A stretch of 64,000 nt of DNA from Sinorhizobium sp. BG8 (lineage in GTDB: Bacteria; Pseudomonadota; Alphaproteobacteria; Rhizobiales; Rhizobiaceae), in assembly GCF_016864555.1 (NCBI RefSeq), contig NZ_CP044011.1, positions 356,501 to 420,500 on the forward strand, read 5' to 3'. The position numbers were made by a program, and so were the translations under genes. Shown piece after piece: positions 8,600 through 21,248 of this stretch; the first letter of the stretch is position 1; each line of letters opens with the position of its first letter. The notes below the pieces were generated by a model that was not told the DNA's origin, made no database searches, and saw only the letters and a program-made list of their open reading frames with translations.

Positions 8600-9256
8600 T
8601 TGCAGGAAAGCATCCGCCATCGCGGCTTCTCGATGCGCTCCGAACGTGGAAGGCCGCGAGGCATGCCGTGGTTGACAGCAACGGTTGCGGTGAGCCTCGT
8701 GCTGCCGGTTGCTGCCATGGGTGCAGGCCTGCCCGACGGCTTGTTGTCGGGCGAGCAACTGTGGACCGACAGGCCGGTCCGGATAGACCGGGCGAAACAG
8801 ACATTCGAGCGGATCGAGATCGAACGGCCAGTCCTGCCGTTGAGCCTCGACATTCCCTCCCGGGTTATCGTCTTCGATAGCACGTCCTTCCTGCACGAAG
8901 GGCGGATCTACGTCTTAAATGGAGGAATTGCCGTTGGCCCGCGCAGGCTTTGCCACGACGAGGCCCAGCGGGTCTTCACCTGCGGCCAGCAGGCACGCCT
9001 CTACCTCAAGCGGTTGATCGCCACGCGGACACTGCAGTGCCGGGAACTCTATCGCGTTGCGATCGCGCACTTCGTGGACTGCTACATTGGTGGCAGGGAT
9101 CTCTCCGAGATCCTCGTCGCAAAGGGGGCTGCCTGGGCGGCGACGCGATCGCTGCAGAATGCGCAGCGCCAGAGCATGAACGAGGGGCGCGGCATATGGA
9201 CAGACACGGAATGCCGCGCGCAGGCGCACTGCGCGTCCGAGTCCACCGCCCGGTAA
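8600..9256 (+). CDS. Secreted SNase-like (thermonuclease-family-like) protein
   Basis: A 218-residue protein with a signal-peptide-like segment (WLTATVAVSLVLPVAAMGA) and a C-terminal half resembling the staphylococcal nuclease/thermonuclease fold: ARLYLKRLIATRTLQC, then VDCYIGGRDLSEILVAKGAAWA, then a Cys-containing tail. The catalytic Arg/Asp/Glu set of active nucleases is not obvious, so it may be inactive. The start is uncertain: TTG at 8600 has GGAG 6 bases upstream, while ATG at 8633 or 8662 gives a shorter leader. Same orientation as the neighbouring unknown membrane protein. Confidence 0.65.
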   Translation: MQESIRHRGFSMRSERGRPRGMPWLTATVAVSLVLPVAAMGAGLPDGLLSGEQLWTDRPVRIDRAKQTFERIEIERPVLPLSLDIPSRVIVFDSTSFLHEGRIYVLNGGIAVGPRRLCHDEAQRVFTCGQQARLYLKRLIATRTLQCRELYRVAIAHFVDCYIGGRDLSEILVAKGAAWAATRSLQNAQRQSMNEGRGIWTDTECRAQAHCASESTAR

Positions 9257-9355
9257 AGCTGCCCCGCCAGCCGCCGCCCTTGCAGGCTTGGATACGGACC
9301 ACGGATGGGAGCAGAAACTGTTTCCTCCGTCAGCGATCTCGCTTATGACGGTTCC

Positions 9356-10138
9356 ATGAAATCGCTGTTGAGCCGGATCGTTCGCCCAGTGCCTGCATCA
9401 GATCCCGAGAATACCCGCCGCAGGAGACTGCGGATCGACGACATGCCGTTTCCGATCTACGCGATCGGGGATGTTCACGGCTGTTACGACGAATTGATCG
9501 ACGCAGAGAGGAGGGTGTTGGCTGACCTCGGTTCCCCCGACCGAGAGGCGACCCTGATCTACCTCGGCGACTATGTGGATCGCGGGCCGAATTCGAAGGC
9601 TGTTCTGGATCATCTCGCGCGCCGCAACCATGGCGACGGCCTTACGCGCATCGCTCTATGCGGCAATCACGACGATGCGTTCCTCAGCTTCATCAACGAC
9701 CCCGCGAACACGATGTACTGGCTGGATTTCGGCGGGGACGCGACTCTGCGCTCCTACGGCATCGAGCCCTACCAGTATTTCGGACGCTCGGGCGGGCTGA
9801 CCGAGTTGAAGTTGCGGATGAAAGAGGTGATCCCGCAGGAGCATGTCAACTTCCTGCAGTATCTCCCCATCGCGCTCCAAGTTCGCAGCGTCGTCTTCGT
9901 CCATGCCGGCGTTCGCCCCGGCGTTCCCATGGAACGGCAGAGCGACGAGGATCTCATCTGGATCCGAGAACCGTTCCTGACCGAAGGACCGCGCCTTCCG
10001 CTCGTGGTCATCCACGGCCACACCGCGTCCCAGGAGCCCGTCTTCGACGAGCGCCGCATCTGCATCGATACCTGCTGCTATGCAACGGGGCGGCTCGCCG
10101 TCCTGAGGTTGGGACCGCACGGAGCCCATATTCTCTGA
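9356..10138 (+). CDS. Metallophosphoesterase, serine/threonine phosphatase (PPP-like)
   Basis: A 260-residue calcineurin-type phosphoesterase with the PPP metal-binding motifs in order: GDVHGCYDEL, GDYVDRGPNS, GNHDD, then VHAGV and HGHT. This group contains the lambda/PrpE-type phosphatases and bis(5'-nucleosyl)tetraphosphatases; the substrate cannot be decided from sequence. I used ATG 9356 (MKSLLSRIV); an ATG at 9305 would add 17 residues, and neither has a clear ribosome binding site. It is convergent with the mannose-1-phosphate guanylyltransferase gene. Confidence 0.88.
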   Translation: MKSLLSRIVRPVPASDPENTRRRRLRIDDMPFPIYAIGDVHGCYDELIDAERRVLADLGSPDREATLIYLGDYVDRGPNSKAVLDHLARRNHGDGLTRIALCGNHDDAFLSFINDPANTMYWLDFGGDATLRSYGIEPYQYFGRSGGLTELKLRMKEVIPQEHVNFLQYLPIALQVRSVVFVHAGVRPGVPMERQSDEDLIWIREPFLTEGPRLPLVVIHGHTASQEPVFDERRICIDTCCYATGRLAVLRLGPHGAHIL

Positions 10139-10154
10139 AGACAATGCCGAGGGC

Positions 10155-10201
10155 CCGGCGACCAACCGCCGGTGCCATCGTGCCAGACGGCGATTGCCGT
10201 C
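10155..10201. terminator. Two small hairpins between convergent genes
   Basis: CCGGCG/CGCCGG (10155-10160 and 10167-10172) and GACGGC/GCCGTC (10186-10191 and 10196-10201) form consecutive 6-bp stems in the 72-base space between two convergent genes. Neither is followed by a T run, so a role in termination is only suggested by position. Confidence 0.3.
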
Positions 10202-10210
10202 GCTCCCTGC

Positions 10211-11638
10211 CTAGTGGCGGCCGAACTCATCCTCAATGCGAATGATGTCGTCCTCGCCGAGGTAGGATCCCGTCTGGACCTCGATGAGTTCGAGCAGGAT
10301 CTTCCCCGGATTTGCGAGGCGATGGACCTCGCCCTGGGGAATGTAGACAGACTCGTTTTCGCGTAGCGGAACCGTCTTGGTCCCGATCGTCACCTCCGCG
10401 GTGCCGCGCACGACGATCCAGTGTTCCGAGCGATGGTGGTGCTTTTGCAGGGAGAGCCGCTTGCCTGGCGTCACGAACAGACGCTTGACCTGGAACCGGT
10501 CGCCGTTCAGCACCGATGTATAGCCGCCCCAGGGTCGATAGGATGTGCGGTGCGTTTCCGTGAGCTTGGCGGTCTCCGCGATCGCAGCGAGGTGCTTGAC
10601 CATCTTGCCTACACTCTGGCTATCCTCCAGGCGTCCGACATAGACGGCATCCTCGCTCGCGATGACCGCCAGATCGTCCAGCCCCTGAACGGCGACGTGG
10701 ATATCCTTCGAAAGGACGAGGGAATTGCGCGTATCGAGCAACGTCGCCCTTCCATCCGAAACATTGCCCTGTTCATCGTGCTTGCCGAGCTTCCAGACCG
10801 AGTCCCAGCTGCCGAGATCCGACCAGGTGATCGGGGAGGGAACAACCGCGGCAATCGGTGTTTTCTCGAAGACCGCGTAGTCCACGGAAATGTCCGGTGC
10901 GCGTGCAAATGCCTCCGCGTCGAGCCTCTCGAAATCGAGATCCCGTTCGGCTTTTGCAAGCGCATCGCCGACTGCCTCGACAACCGCGCTGGCATGGACG
11001 CGCAACTCCTTGAGGAACGGACCGACCGGCAACATGAACATACCGGAGTTCCAGAGATAGTTGCCGGACGCCAGCATCTCTTCGGCGCGGTCGCGATCCG
11101 GCTTTTCTACGAACCGCTTCACAGCATGCGCTCCGCTTGAAAGCGGATCGCCTATTTCGATGTAGCCATAACCGGTAGCGGGTTCCGTCGGGGTGATGCC
11201 GAAGGTCACGAGCCGGCCAGCCTCAGCCGCTTCGCGGGCCTTGCGAATGCAATCGAAATAGACGCTGTCGGCGGTGATCTCGTGATCGGAGGCAAGGACC
11301 TGCATGATCGCATCTTCGCCGAAGGCCGCGGCCGTGATGAGTGCAGCCACGGCCAGAGCCGGTGCGGTGTTCCGCGCCACGGGCTCGAGCACGATCGATT
11401 TCAATTCAACACCCGCGGACCTGGCCTGCTCGGCGACAAGAAAGCGGAAATCCGCGTTGGTCACGACGATCGGCTGCTCGTAAAGCGCCGGATCGGAGAC
11501 CCTTTCGAGGGTCTTCTGAAAGAGCGTCTTGTCGCCCAGAAATTCCAGAAACTGCTTCGGTGCCGAAGCGCGAGACAAAGGCCACAACCGGGTGCCTTTT
11601 CCACCGGCCATGATGACGGGTACAATCTTGTCAGTCAT
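10211..11638 (-). CDS. Mannose-1-phosphate guanylyltransferase/mannose-6-phosphate isomerase
   Basis: A 475-residue bifunctional type II enzyme (ManC/XanB/NoeJ type) making GDP-mannose for surface polysaccharides. The N-terminal nucleotidyltransferase part has GGKGTRLWPLSR (residues 12-23), the sugar site FVEKPDRDRA, and the C-terminal part is a cupin with HHHRSEHWIVV for the isomerase activity. Length matches the family. It stands alone between convergent and codirectional unrelated genes, with ~250 bases upstream to the ATP synthase operon end. Confidence 0.93.
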   Translation of the reverse strand: MTDKIVPVIMAGGKGTRLWPLSRASAPKQFLEFLGDKTLFQKTLERVSDPALYEQPIVVTNADFRFLVAEQARSAGVELKSIVLEPVARNTAPALAVAALITAAAFGEDAIMQVLASDHEITADSVYFDCIRKAREAAEAGRLVTFGITPTEPATGYGYIEIGDPLSSGAHAVKRFVEKPDRDRAEEMLASGNYLWNSGMFMLPVGPFLKELRVHASAVVEAVGDALAKAERDLDFERLDAEAFARAPDISVDYAVFEKTPIAAVVPSPITWSDLGSWDSVWKLGKHDEQGNVSDGRATLLDTRNSLVLSKDIHVAVQGLDDLAVIASEDAVYVGRLEDSQSVGKMVKHLAAIAETAKLTETHRTSYRPWGGYTSVLNGDRFQVKRLFVTPGKRLSLQKHHHRSEHWIVVRGTAEVTIGTKTVPLRENESVYIPQGEVHRLANPGKILLELIEVQTGSYLGEDDIIRIEDEFGRH

Positions 11639-11837
11639 AAACTCTCATTCCCAAAACCAGCAACCGATATAGGTCAGCAAGGCGGAGTGTCCACCCCGGA
11701 ACGATGGATGCACGAATGCCCACTCCCCTCTGCGTGGAGCAAATCTACCGGAAACTGATTAAGGAAGATGTCCCGTGCGGACGATTTTCACGGCCGCGGA
11801 CTATCAATCATGCCGAAGCCGCAGAAGAATCGGCAAA

Positions 11838-11862
11838 GAAAAACCCCGCACATGGCGGGGTT
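11838..11862 (-). terminator. Rho-independent terminator of the atp operon
   Basis: AACCCCGC (11842-11849) and GCGGGGTT (11855-11862) form an 8-bp stem with a 5-base loop; on the minus strand it is followed by a run of T (A run at 11838-11843 on the plus strand). It lies 25 bases beyond the atpC stop. Confidence 0.85.
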
Positions 11863-11886
11863 GCTTCAAGAGGCTGTTCCTGACTT

Positions 11887-12294
11887 TCAGGCAGGAATGA
11901 CGATGCCCTGCAGCGTGGTCAGCTGGGCCAGATGGCTCTCCAGTCCGTGACGCTGTTCATCGGTGGTCGCGCCGGCAAGCTCGTTGCGGGCGATTTCGAT
12001 GCGCTTGGCAATGTCTTCGCGATTGACTTCGTCCACGTGGACCGCCGATTCCGCGAGAACCGTGCAACCGGTCGGCAGGATATCCGCAAAGCCGCCGAAA
12101 ATGACGAACCGATCGGTCGTGCCGTCAGCGAAACGGACAGTGATCACGCCGGGCTTGATCGTCGTCATCGTCGGGGCGTGATTGGCCATAACGGTCATTT
12201 CGCCCTCGGTTGCCGGAATGACGACTTCGCTGACGCTTGCCGACAGGAGCAGGCGCTCAGGGGAAACGAGTTCGAGATTGAAGCTATCGGCCAT
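11887..12294 (-). CDS. atpC: F1 ATP synthase subunit epsilon
   Basis: A 135-residue epsilon subunit, part of the central stalk of F1 that couples rotation to catalysis and inhibits ATP hydrolysis. The N-terminal beta sandwich reads MADSFNLELVSPERLLLSASVSEV; GEMTVMANHAPTMTTIKPG is the conserved family block. The C-terminal helices are present. Last gene of atpHAGDC, followed by a terminator. Confidence 0.96.
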   Translation of the reverse strand: MADSFNLELVSPERLLLSASVSEVVIPATEGEMTVMANHAPTMTTIKPGVITVRFADGTTDRFVIFGGFADILPTGCTVLAESAVHVDEVNREDIAKRIEIARNELAGATTDEQRHGLESHLAQLTTLQGIVIPA

Positions 12295-12369
12295 AACGAT
12301 TCACTTTTTCTGATCTGGTCAGAGCTGGGAAGACGCCCGCCCGAGCGGGCGCCTTTCGGCATTGGCTTA

Positions 12370-14801
<2,432 letters not shown>

Positions 14802-14829
14802 CCGTTGTCCGTCCTAGAATGGAACCCGA

Positions 14830-16359
14830 TCAGGCGAAGGATTTGGCGAAAGCATCGAGCGCAGCCTTGAGCTTGCCCTTGATGTCGTCGCTGATGGCCT
14901 TGTCCTTGCGGATAGCTTCGAGAATGTCCTTGCCTTCGGAACGCATGTAGGTGAGCAGGCCCTGCTCGAACTTGCCAACCTGGTTGACAGGCAGCTTGTC
15001 GAGGTAGCCGTTCACGCCGGCGAAGATCACCGCGACCTGCTCTTCCGTCTTCAGCGGCGAGAACTGCGGCTGCTTCAGGAGTTCGGTCAGTCGTGCACCA
15101 CGGTTCAGCAGGCGCTGCGTCGCAGCGTCGAGGTCCGAACCGAACTGGGCAAAGGCGGCCATTTCGCGATACTGGGCGAGTTCACCCTTGATCGAGCCTG
15201 CGACCTGCTTCATCGCCTTGATCTGAGCGGCCGATCCCACGCGGGAAACCGACAGACCGACGTTAACGGCCGGGCGGATACCCTGGTAGAACAGGTCCGT
15301 TTCGAGGAAGATCTGGCCGTCGGTGATCGAGATCACGTTGGTCGGGATGAATGCGGAAACGTCGTTGCCCTGCGTTTCGATGACCGGCAGAGCGGTCAGC
15401 GAGCCAGCGCCGTTGTCGTCGTTCAGCTTTGCAGCGCGCTCGAGCAGGCGGGAGTGCAGGTAGAAAACGTCGCCCGGATAGGCTTCGCGGCCCGGCGGAC
15501 GGCGCAGCAGGAGCGACATCTGGCGGTAGGAAACGGCCTGCTTGGACAGGTCGTCATAGCCGATGAGGGCGTGCTTGCCGTTGTCGCGGAAGTATTCGCC
15601 CATCGCGCAGCCGGCGAACGGTGCGATGTACTGCATCGGAGCAGGGTCCGAAGCGGTCGCAGCAACGATGATCGAGTACTGCAGAGCGCCGCGCTCTTCG
15701 AGAACCTTCACGAACTGGGCAACCGTCGAACGCTTCTGGCCGATAGCGACGTAAACGCAGTAAAGCTTGTCGCCTTCCGGTCCGTTGTCGTGGATAGCCT
15801 TCTGGTTCAGGATCGTGTCGAGAATGATCGCGGTCTTGCCGGTCTGGCGGTCGCCGATGACGAGCTCGCGCTGACCACGGCCGACCGGGATGAGAGCGTC
15901 GATGGCCTTGAGGCCGGTAGACATGGGCTCATGCACCGACTTGCGCGGGATGATGCCCGGCGCCTTGACGTCGACGCGTGCGCGCTGCTTGGCATTGATC
16001 GGGCCCTTGCCGTCGATCGGGTTGCCGAGCGCGTCGACCACGCGGCCGAGCAGCTCCGGACCAACCGGAACGTCCACGATGGCACCGGTCCGCTTGACGA
16101 TGTCGCCTTCCTTGATGTCGCGGTCGGAGCCGAAGATAACGACACCGACGTTGTCGGATTCAAGGTTCAGCGCCATGCCGCGAATTCCGCCCGGGAATTC
16201 GACCATTTCGCCGGCCTGCACATTGTCGAGTCCGTAGACGCGGGCAATACCGTCACCGACGGAAAGCACCTGGCCGACTTCGGAGACTTCTGCCTCCTTG
16301 CCGAAGTTTTTGATCTGATCTTTGAGAATTGCGGAAATTTCCGCGGCGCGGATATCCAT
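14830..16359 (-). CDS. atpA: F1 ATP synthase subunit alpha
   Basis: A 509-residue non-catalytic alpha subunit of F1. The Walker A sequence [10 protein letters not shown], the [33 protein letters not shown] block and the start [16 protein letters not shown] are all standard. The start codon overlaps the atpH stop (TGATG), showing translational coupling within the operon. Confidence 0.98.
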   Translation of the reverse strand: MDIRAAEISAILKDQIKNFGKEAEVSEVGQVLSVGDGIARVYGLDNVQAGEMVEFPGGIRGMALNLESDNVGVVIFGSDRDIKEGDIVKRTGAIVDVPVGPELLGRVVDALGNPIDGKGPINAKQRARVDVKAPGIIPRKSVHEPMSTGLKAIDALIPVGRGQRELVIGDRQTGKTAIILDTILNQKAIHDNGPEGDKLYCVYVAIGQKRSTVAQFVKVLEERGALQYSIIVAATASDPAPMQYIAPFAGCAMGEYFRDNGKHALIGYDDLSKQAVSYRQMSLLLRRPPGREAYPGDVFYLHSRLLERAAKLNDDNGAGSLTALPVIETQGNDVSAFIPTNVISITDGQIFLETDLFYQGIRPAVNVGLSVSRVGSAAQIKAMKQVAGSIKGELAQYREMAAFAQFGSDLDAATQRLLNRGARLTELLKQPQFSPLKTEEQVAVIFAGVNGYLDKLPVNQVGKFEQGLLTYMRSEGKDILEAIRKDKAISDDIKGKLKAALDAFAKSFA

Positions 16360-16925
16360 CAGCCGACCTCTTTCAGTGCAAGCTTAAGGGTAGAGAGTTT
16401 GGTGCGAAGGGAAGTATCGATCTGACGGGAACCGACCTTGACGATCAGCCCACCGAGAATCGAGGGGTCGAGGGTGACGTTAACAGTCACGTCTTTGCCG
16501 GTGACGCCCTTGAGCGCCGCCTTCAATTCGTTCGTCTGCGCCGCGGTCAGCGCATGGGCCGAGGTCACGTCCGCAGCAATTTCGCCACGATGGCGGGCTG
16601 CGATCACGCGATAGGCCTTGATGATTCCGGAAAGGACAAACAGGCGGCGATTGGAGGCTACCACCTTGAGGAAATTGTCGACGAGACCCTTGATGCCGGC
16701 CTTTGCCGCAATTGCCGAAATAGCTTTCAGCTGATCTTCAGCAGAAAAAACCGGGCTGAGGATGAGGCGCTTGAAATCTGCGCTCTCGTCGATCATGGCC
16801 TGGATGCGATCGAGCTCCGCACCGACGCTCTCGGCCGAGCCAGCTTCAAGCGCGAGTTCGAAAAGCGAGGACGCATATCTCTCTGCAACACCGGAAATAA
16901 GCTGGGATGTGTCTGCCACGGGCAC
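16359..16925 (-). CDS. atpH: F1 ATP synthase subunit delta
   Basis: A 188-residue delta subunit that joins F1 to the peripheral stalk. The sequence [18 protein letters not shown] at the N-terminus and [25 protein letters not shown] near the C-terminus are the two conserved blocks of the family. It is the first gene of the operon; 259 bases separate it from the next gene upstream, where the operon promoter must lie, though I cannot identify clear -35/-10 boxes. Confidence 0.96.
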   Translation of the reverse strand: MPVADTSQLISGVAERYASSLFELALEAGSAESVGAELDRIQAMIDESADFKRLILSPVFSAEDQLKAISAIAAKAGIKGLVDNFLKVVASNRRLFVLSGIIKAYRVIAARHRGEIAADVTSAHALTAAQTNELKAALKGVTGKDVTVNVTLDPSILGGLIVKVGSRQIDTSLRTKLSTLKLALKEVG

Positions 16926-17184
16926 AAGCTTCTCTTATTTTCATTCAGAGCGGTTGCCTCTGGAGAAATCCACAGGCCCAAAACCCTGAAAACGTTGCGA
17001 TTTTCTTCAGCTCCCACAGGCTCGACGGCCCGCTTTTTCTGAATTTCGCGGTTCGTCTAGCATACGAAGTCTGGACTCGCAACACGCGCAGAGCACGAAT
17101 ACGACAGAAGTCGACGAGACTCTGCGCAAAAAATGGCGAAATTGGATCAGGTTTGCACCGGCAACGGCGATGCTGACCGCAAGC

Positions 17185-17568
17185 TCAAAGGAATCCGAAG
17201 ACGTAGGCAAGCGGCAGACCCGCCAATATGCCTTGGACGAAGAGGAGGATGAGGCTCTTCACGCCGAACGAGCGGTCCGACATCATCGAGAGGATGCGAC
17301 CGAACGCCGCGAGGGCGAAAGCGCCGCCCATGGCGAGGTAGATCCAGCTTTGCGCCAGAAGAAGTGCGGCAATCGCAAGCCCTGCATGGAACCCGCCGAT
17401 CGAGCGCGCGGCTGCAAGCCCTTCGCTGTTGCTGTCCCTCAGCTCCAGACCGCTCAACCGCAAGGCGAGACCGGGCGCGAAGAGACCGAGGAGCCCGATA
17501 AGCGCAGTCACCACCGCCGCCGAAAACGCCAGGAATTCACCGGTTTCCGTCGGCACGTAGAATTCCAT
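17185..17568 (-). CDS. Small polytopic membrane protein (DUF4345-like; possibly the rhizobial phage-infection protein family)
   Basis: A 127-residue inner membrane protein with about four hydrophobic segments (EFLAFSAAVVTALIGLLGLF, GFHAGLAIAALLLAQSWIYL, GGAFALAAFGRIL, SLILLFVQGILAGLPLAYVF). The GGFHAGLA region recalls DUF4345. A protein of this size beside atpH and priA in Rhizobium/Agrobacterium is, from memory, annotated as a phage infection protein (AGROH133_08824 family); I cannot confirm this. The ATG at 17568 has GGAG about 8 bases upstream. The adjoining 255 bases towards priA show no further gene. Confidence 0.7.
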   Translation of the reverse strand: MEFYVPTETGEFLAFSAAVVTALIGLLGLFAPGLALRLSGLELRDSNSEGLAAARSIGGFHAGLAIAALLLAQSWIYLAMGGAFALAAFGRILSMMSDRSFGVKSLILLFVQGILAGLPLAYVFGFL

Positions 17569-17823
17569 GGGCTGATCTCCGGTTGCCTGCCATAAGTCCT
17601 TCGGCGTTATGGCATAGTTCGCACTTCCCCGGAACGTGGATCGCACGCTTATGCACCGGGATAAATGAAGGCGCGGAACGATCGCGACGATCAGCCTCCC
17701 CACGCGGAAAAGGTTGAATTCCCGCCCGCGCTTTCGGCATTCCCGCGAATCAGGAATGCGCTCCACCAGCAGCTTTGATGCCATTTCGGGTTGAGGACCG
17801 CTGAAAGCTCCGGCGGATCCGCC

Positions 17824-20027
17824 CTAGAGAAAGCTCTGCGGATCGATGTCGATCTGGACCTGGATACTGCCGCGCACCTTCGGCCCGCGCCCTACGGTTT
17901 CGCGGACAAAGGCCTGCATGTCGCTGTTGCGTCGGCCATGAACCAGCAACCGGAACCGGTGCCTGCCGCGGACAAGCGCAAGAGGGGCCTCGGCGGGGCC
18001 GAGGATCGAGATACCGGAGACGGCCGGCGCCGCCTGGCGCAAGCTCCGTGCATGCCCCTCCGCCTCGGCCCGGCTGTCGGCGGAGACGATGATCGACGCA
18101 AGCCGTCCGAAGGGTGGCAGGATCGCCTTCTCGCGCTCCCCGATCTCCCGCTCGTAGAAGGCTTCGGCGTCGCCTGAAACGATCGCCTGCATTACGGGGT
18201 GCATCGGCTGATAGGTCTGGATGAGGCCATGGCTCTTCAGTCCGGATCGGCCGGCGCGGCCCGTGACCTGCGACAGGAGCTGGAAGGTACGCTCGGCCGC
18301 TCGCGGGTCTCCGTTCGCAAGCCCGAGGTCGGCATCGACCACGCCGACGAGCGACATGAGCGGGAAGTTGTGCCCCTTTGCCACGAGCTGGGTGCCGATC
18401 ACGATATCCGCCTCACCCTTGGCGATCGCCTCGAGCTCGAGCCGCAGTCGCTTGACGCCCATCAGATCGGAAGACAGGACGATCGTTCGGGCATCGGGAA
18501 AATGCTTCTCGACCTCTTCAGCGATTCGCTCCACCCCCGGCCCGCAGGCCGCGAGATGGTCGAATGTCCCGCATTCGGGGCAGACCTCGGGGGTCCTCTC
18601 CGCATAGCCGCAGTGATGGCACTGTATCTGCCCGCGAAAGCGATGCTCCACCAGCCAGCTCGAGCATTGCGGGCACTGGAAGCGATGGCCGCATACCCGG
18701 CAGAGTGTGAGCGGGGCATATCCCCGCCGGTTCAGGAACAGGAGTGCCTGTTCGCCCTTCTCGACGGTCTTGCCGATGGCGCGCAGCATGACTGGCGAGA
18801 GAAACCCGCCGCGCTGCGGCGGGTGTCGGCGCATGTCGACCAGGTGCAGGTCAGGCAGCGCCGCGTCGCCGAAGCGCGTCGGCAGGTGAAGCGTCCGATA
18901 ACGGCCGACGTCGCCGTTTACCCGGCTTTCGACCGAGGGGGTCGCCGACACTAGGACGACCGGGAAATCTCCGATGCGCGCCCGGACGACAGCCATGTCG
19001 CGCGCGTTGTAGAAGACGCGGTCTTCCTGCTTGTAGGCGGGGTCATGCTCCTCGTCGACGATGACGAGGCCAAGTTCCTCGAACGGCAGGAACAAGGCGG
19101 AGCGAGCGCCCGCCACGACGCGAACGTCGCCGGTTGCCACCTGCCGCCATACCTTTTCTCGCGTACGCGGAGCGAGATCCGAATGCCATTCGGCGGGCTT
19201 GGAGCCGAATCGATCCTGAAAGCGTTCGAGAAAACCGGCGGTCAGGGCAATTTCGGGAAGAAGAATCAGTACCTGCTTCCCACGTCGGAGCGTCTCGGCG
19301 ATTGCCTCGAAATAGACCTCCGTCTTACCGGATCCCGTGATGCCGTCGATCAGCGAGACGGCAAACACGCCTTCGCGGACGCTCTGCACCAGCGATTCGG
19401 CAGCCTCCGTCTGCGGTCCCTGCAGTCGCGGCTGCGTATAGTCGGGATCGGGTCGCGCGACGACCGGCGGCGGCGGCAGGAAAACGGTCTCGAAGCATCC
19501 TTGCAAAACGAGCCCGTCAATGACGCTGGAAGAGGTTCCGGCCGCATGCGCGAGACCGGATCGTGTCCACGGATGCCCTTCTTCTGCAAGGGACAGTACC
19601 CTCTCGCGGGCCGCCGTCACCCGCTCGGGTCTTGCCCCCGTGAAACGCAGCGCCTCGACCATCGGCTCGGGATCGAAGGCAGCCGGCGCGCGCAGCGCCA
19701 TGCGCGCGACAAGCCCGGGCGGGGTCAGCGTGTATCCCGCGACCCAATCGAGAAAGGTCCGCATGTCCGCGGAAAGGGGCGGACAATCGAAGACCTTCTC
19801 GATGGGACGGAGCTTCTTTGGGTCGAGGGACCGTCACCACCATCGTCCCAGACGACACCGGACACCAGTCGCGGGCCAAGCGGCACCTGCACGATCGAGC
19901 CAGGCTCCACCGCCATGCCGTCCGGAACCGCATAGGAATAGGCTTGCGGTGCCGGCATGGGAACCAGCACCGGCACGCTGCGCACGGAAGGCGCATCGCC
20001 GAAGAGATCGACCGAATCGCTGCTCAT
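17824..20027 (-). pseudogene. priA: Primosomal protein N' PriA, reading frame broken by a one-base shift
   Basis: PriA is the 3'-to-5' helicase that restarts stalled replication forks. The N-terminal DNA-binding domain starts at ATG 20027 (MSSDSVDLFGDAPS, then PQAYSYAVPDGM, PLGPRLVSGVVWDDG) and is in one frame; from about 19830 the homology continues in another (LDPKKLRPIEKVFDCPPLSADM) to the stop at 17824. The downstream part has Walker A (GITGSGKTEVYF), DEEH, the zinc cysteines (CRVCGHRFQCPQC, CHHCGY, CPECG) and helicase motifs to the end. The span of 2204 bases is one short of a whole number of codons, so a single base appears to be missing near 19822-19833. It could be a sequencing error or a real mutation. 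The helicase part alone could be translated from ATG 19764. Confidence 0.85.
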
Positions 20028-20215
20028 GATCTGCGACCTTGCATGCGCCGGGCCGGGAAGAAAACGGGAAATGCGGAAAGCCAAGCCGCCTCGCGCGCAG
20101 GCCGATCGAGGCGCGCACCCTTCATGAAATCGATCCCGATGGCCGGCGTGAAATGCGGAAGCATGCCCTTCCCTACTCATTTCACCGAAACGAGGAAAGG
20201 GCAGTTTTCGACCGA

Positions 20216-21118
20216 CTATCGCACGGCAAACGGCGTGTGCGGATCGCGCGCGAGTTCGAAGACGCTGTGGCGCTCGAGTGCGCGGGTGATGTCCACCGGG
20301 TCACCATCGAGTTTGTCGGGCGGGATGAGGTTGCCGACGGTGAATTCGAAGCGGTTACCCTTCTTGTTCAGAAGCTCGTGGAAGACGGTCATGTCGCGCA
20401 GTTCCGTGGACCACTTCGCCAGCCAGTAGAAGAGCCCCGAATTGCGGGCCTTCATATGGATAGGCAGGATTGGCAGGTCATGCTTGCGGGCAAGTGTCAC
20501 GACCGAGGTCTTCCACGGCCGCTCCTTGAGCCGCCCTTCGGCCCAGTAGGCAATTCGCCCGGAGGGAAACAGGATGGCAGCCTTGCCGTCCGAAATCGCC
20601 CGGTTGGTGATCTGCAGCGTCTCGCGGGTTTTCAGCTTGCTCTTGTGCTCATCCCGCCACTCCACCGGAATGACCATCTCTACGATCCGCGGATTGACGC
20701 GGATGGCGTCGCGATTGGCGAAGAACATCATGTCCGGGCGCCGACGCTTGAGCAGGTCGAAGACGGCCACTCCGTCCGCTATGCCGGTCGGATGATTGCT
20801 CACGAGAAGAAATCCACCCGTCTTCGGGATCCGCTCTTCATTGCGAACCGCGATCTCGAGGCCAAGAATATCACTCAGGAATTCGAAAGCCTGGTATCCC
20901 GGCAGGTTCGCCACCGCATCCGCAAATTCGATCGCACGCCGGTAGTTGAGGATCGTGTAGACGAACGGCCTCAAGGCCGGCCACATCGGATGTCGCACGA
21001 TGCGCGCGCCGCGCTCGGCGATGAGCGTATCCACGATATGACCCGGCTGGCCTTGCGAGACGAGCGCGAGGGTGTCAGCGAAGTGTCCGATCATCGTTGC
21101 CGAATCGCGCCTTGTCAT
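20216..21118 (-). CDS. Lysophospholipid acyltransferase family protein (PlsC-like, hemolysin branch)
   Basis: A 300-residue acyltransferase. The catalytic block is SNHPTGIADG (H-x5-D spacing, as in the hemolysin-like acyltransferase branch rather than the HX4D of PlsC), with FPSGRIAYW as the acceptor-binding motif (FPxGR) and PILPIHMKARNSG further on. Relatives transfer acyl chains to lysophospholipids or lyso-ornithine lipids; the substrate here is unknown. An ATG at 21094 is an alternative start. Between priA and the divergent xerC. Confidence 0.82.
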   Translation of the reverse strand: MTRRDSATMIGHFADTLALVSQGQPGHIVDTLIAERGARIVRHPMWPALRPFVYTILNYRRAIEFADAVANLPGYQAFEFLSDILGLEIAVRNEERIPKTGGFLLVSNHPTGIADGVAVFDLLKRRRPDMMFFANRDAIRVNPRIVEMVIPVEWRDEHKSKLKTRETLQITNRAISDGKAAILFPSGRIAYWAEGRLKERPWKTSVVTLARKHDLPILPIHMKARNSGLFYWLAKWSTELRDMTVFHELLNKKGNRFEFTVGNLIPPDKLDGDPVDITRALERHSVFELARDPHTPFAVR

Positions 21119-21248
21119 GATGTGCCCGTTCGATTGCCGCCCAGATATGGCAACTCAGTGTGATCCTCAGATGACAGGCGGGCCGTCACCGTTAGCAAAT
21201 CCCTAACACTGGCGCGTCACTATGACGGCTCTCTCTTTGGGGACCGAC

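Noticed and set aside
19815-19840. Programmed -1 frameshift in priA
   Set aside because: No X-XXY-YYZ heptamer in the right phase and no reason for recoding in this family; a simple deletion or read error is more likely.
21191-21207. GTTAG-N7-CTAAC dyad upstream of xerC as a CtrA site
   Set aside because: It departs from TTAA-N7-TTAA at both half-sites and is inverted.
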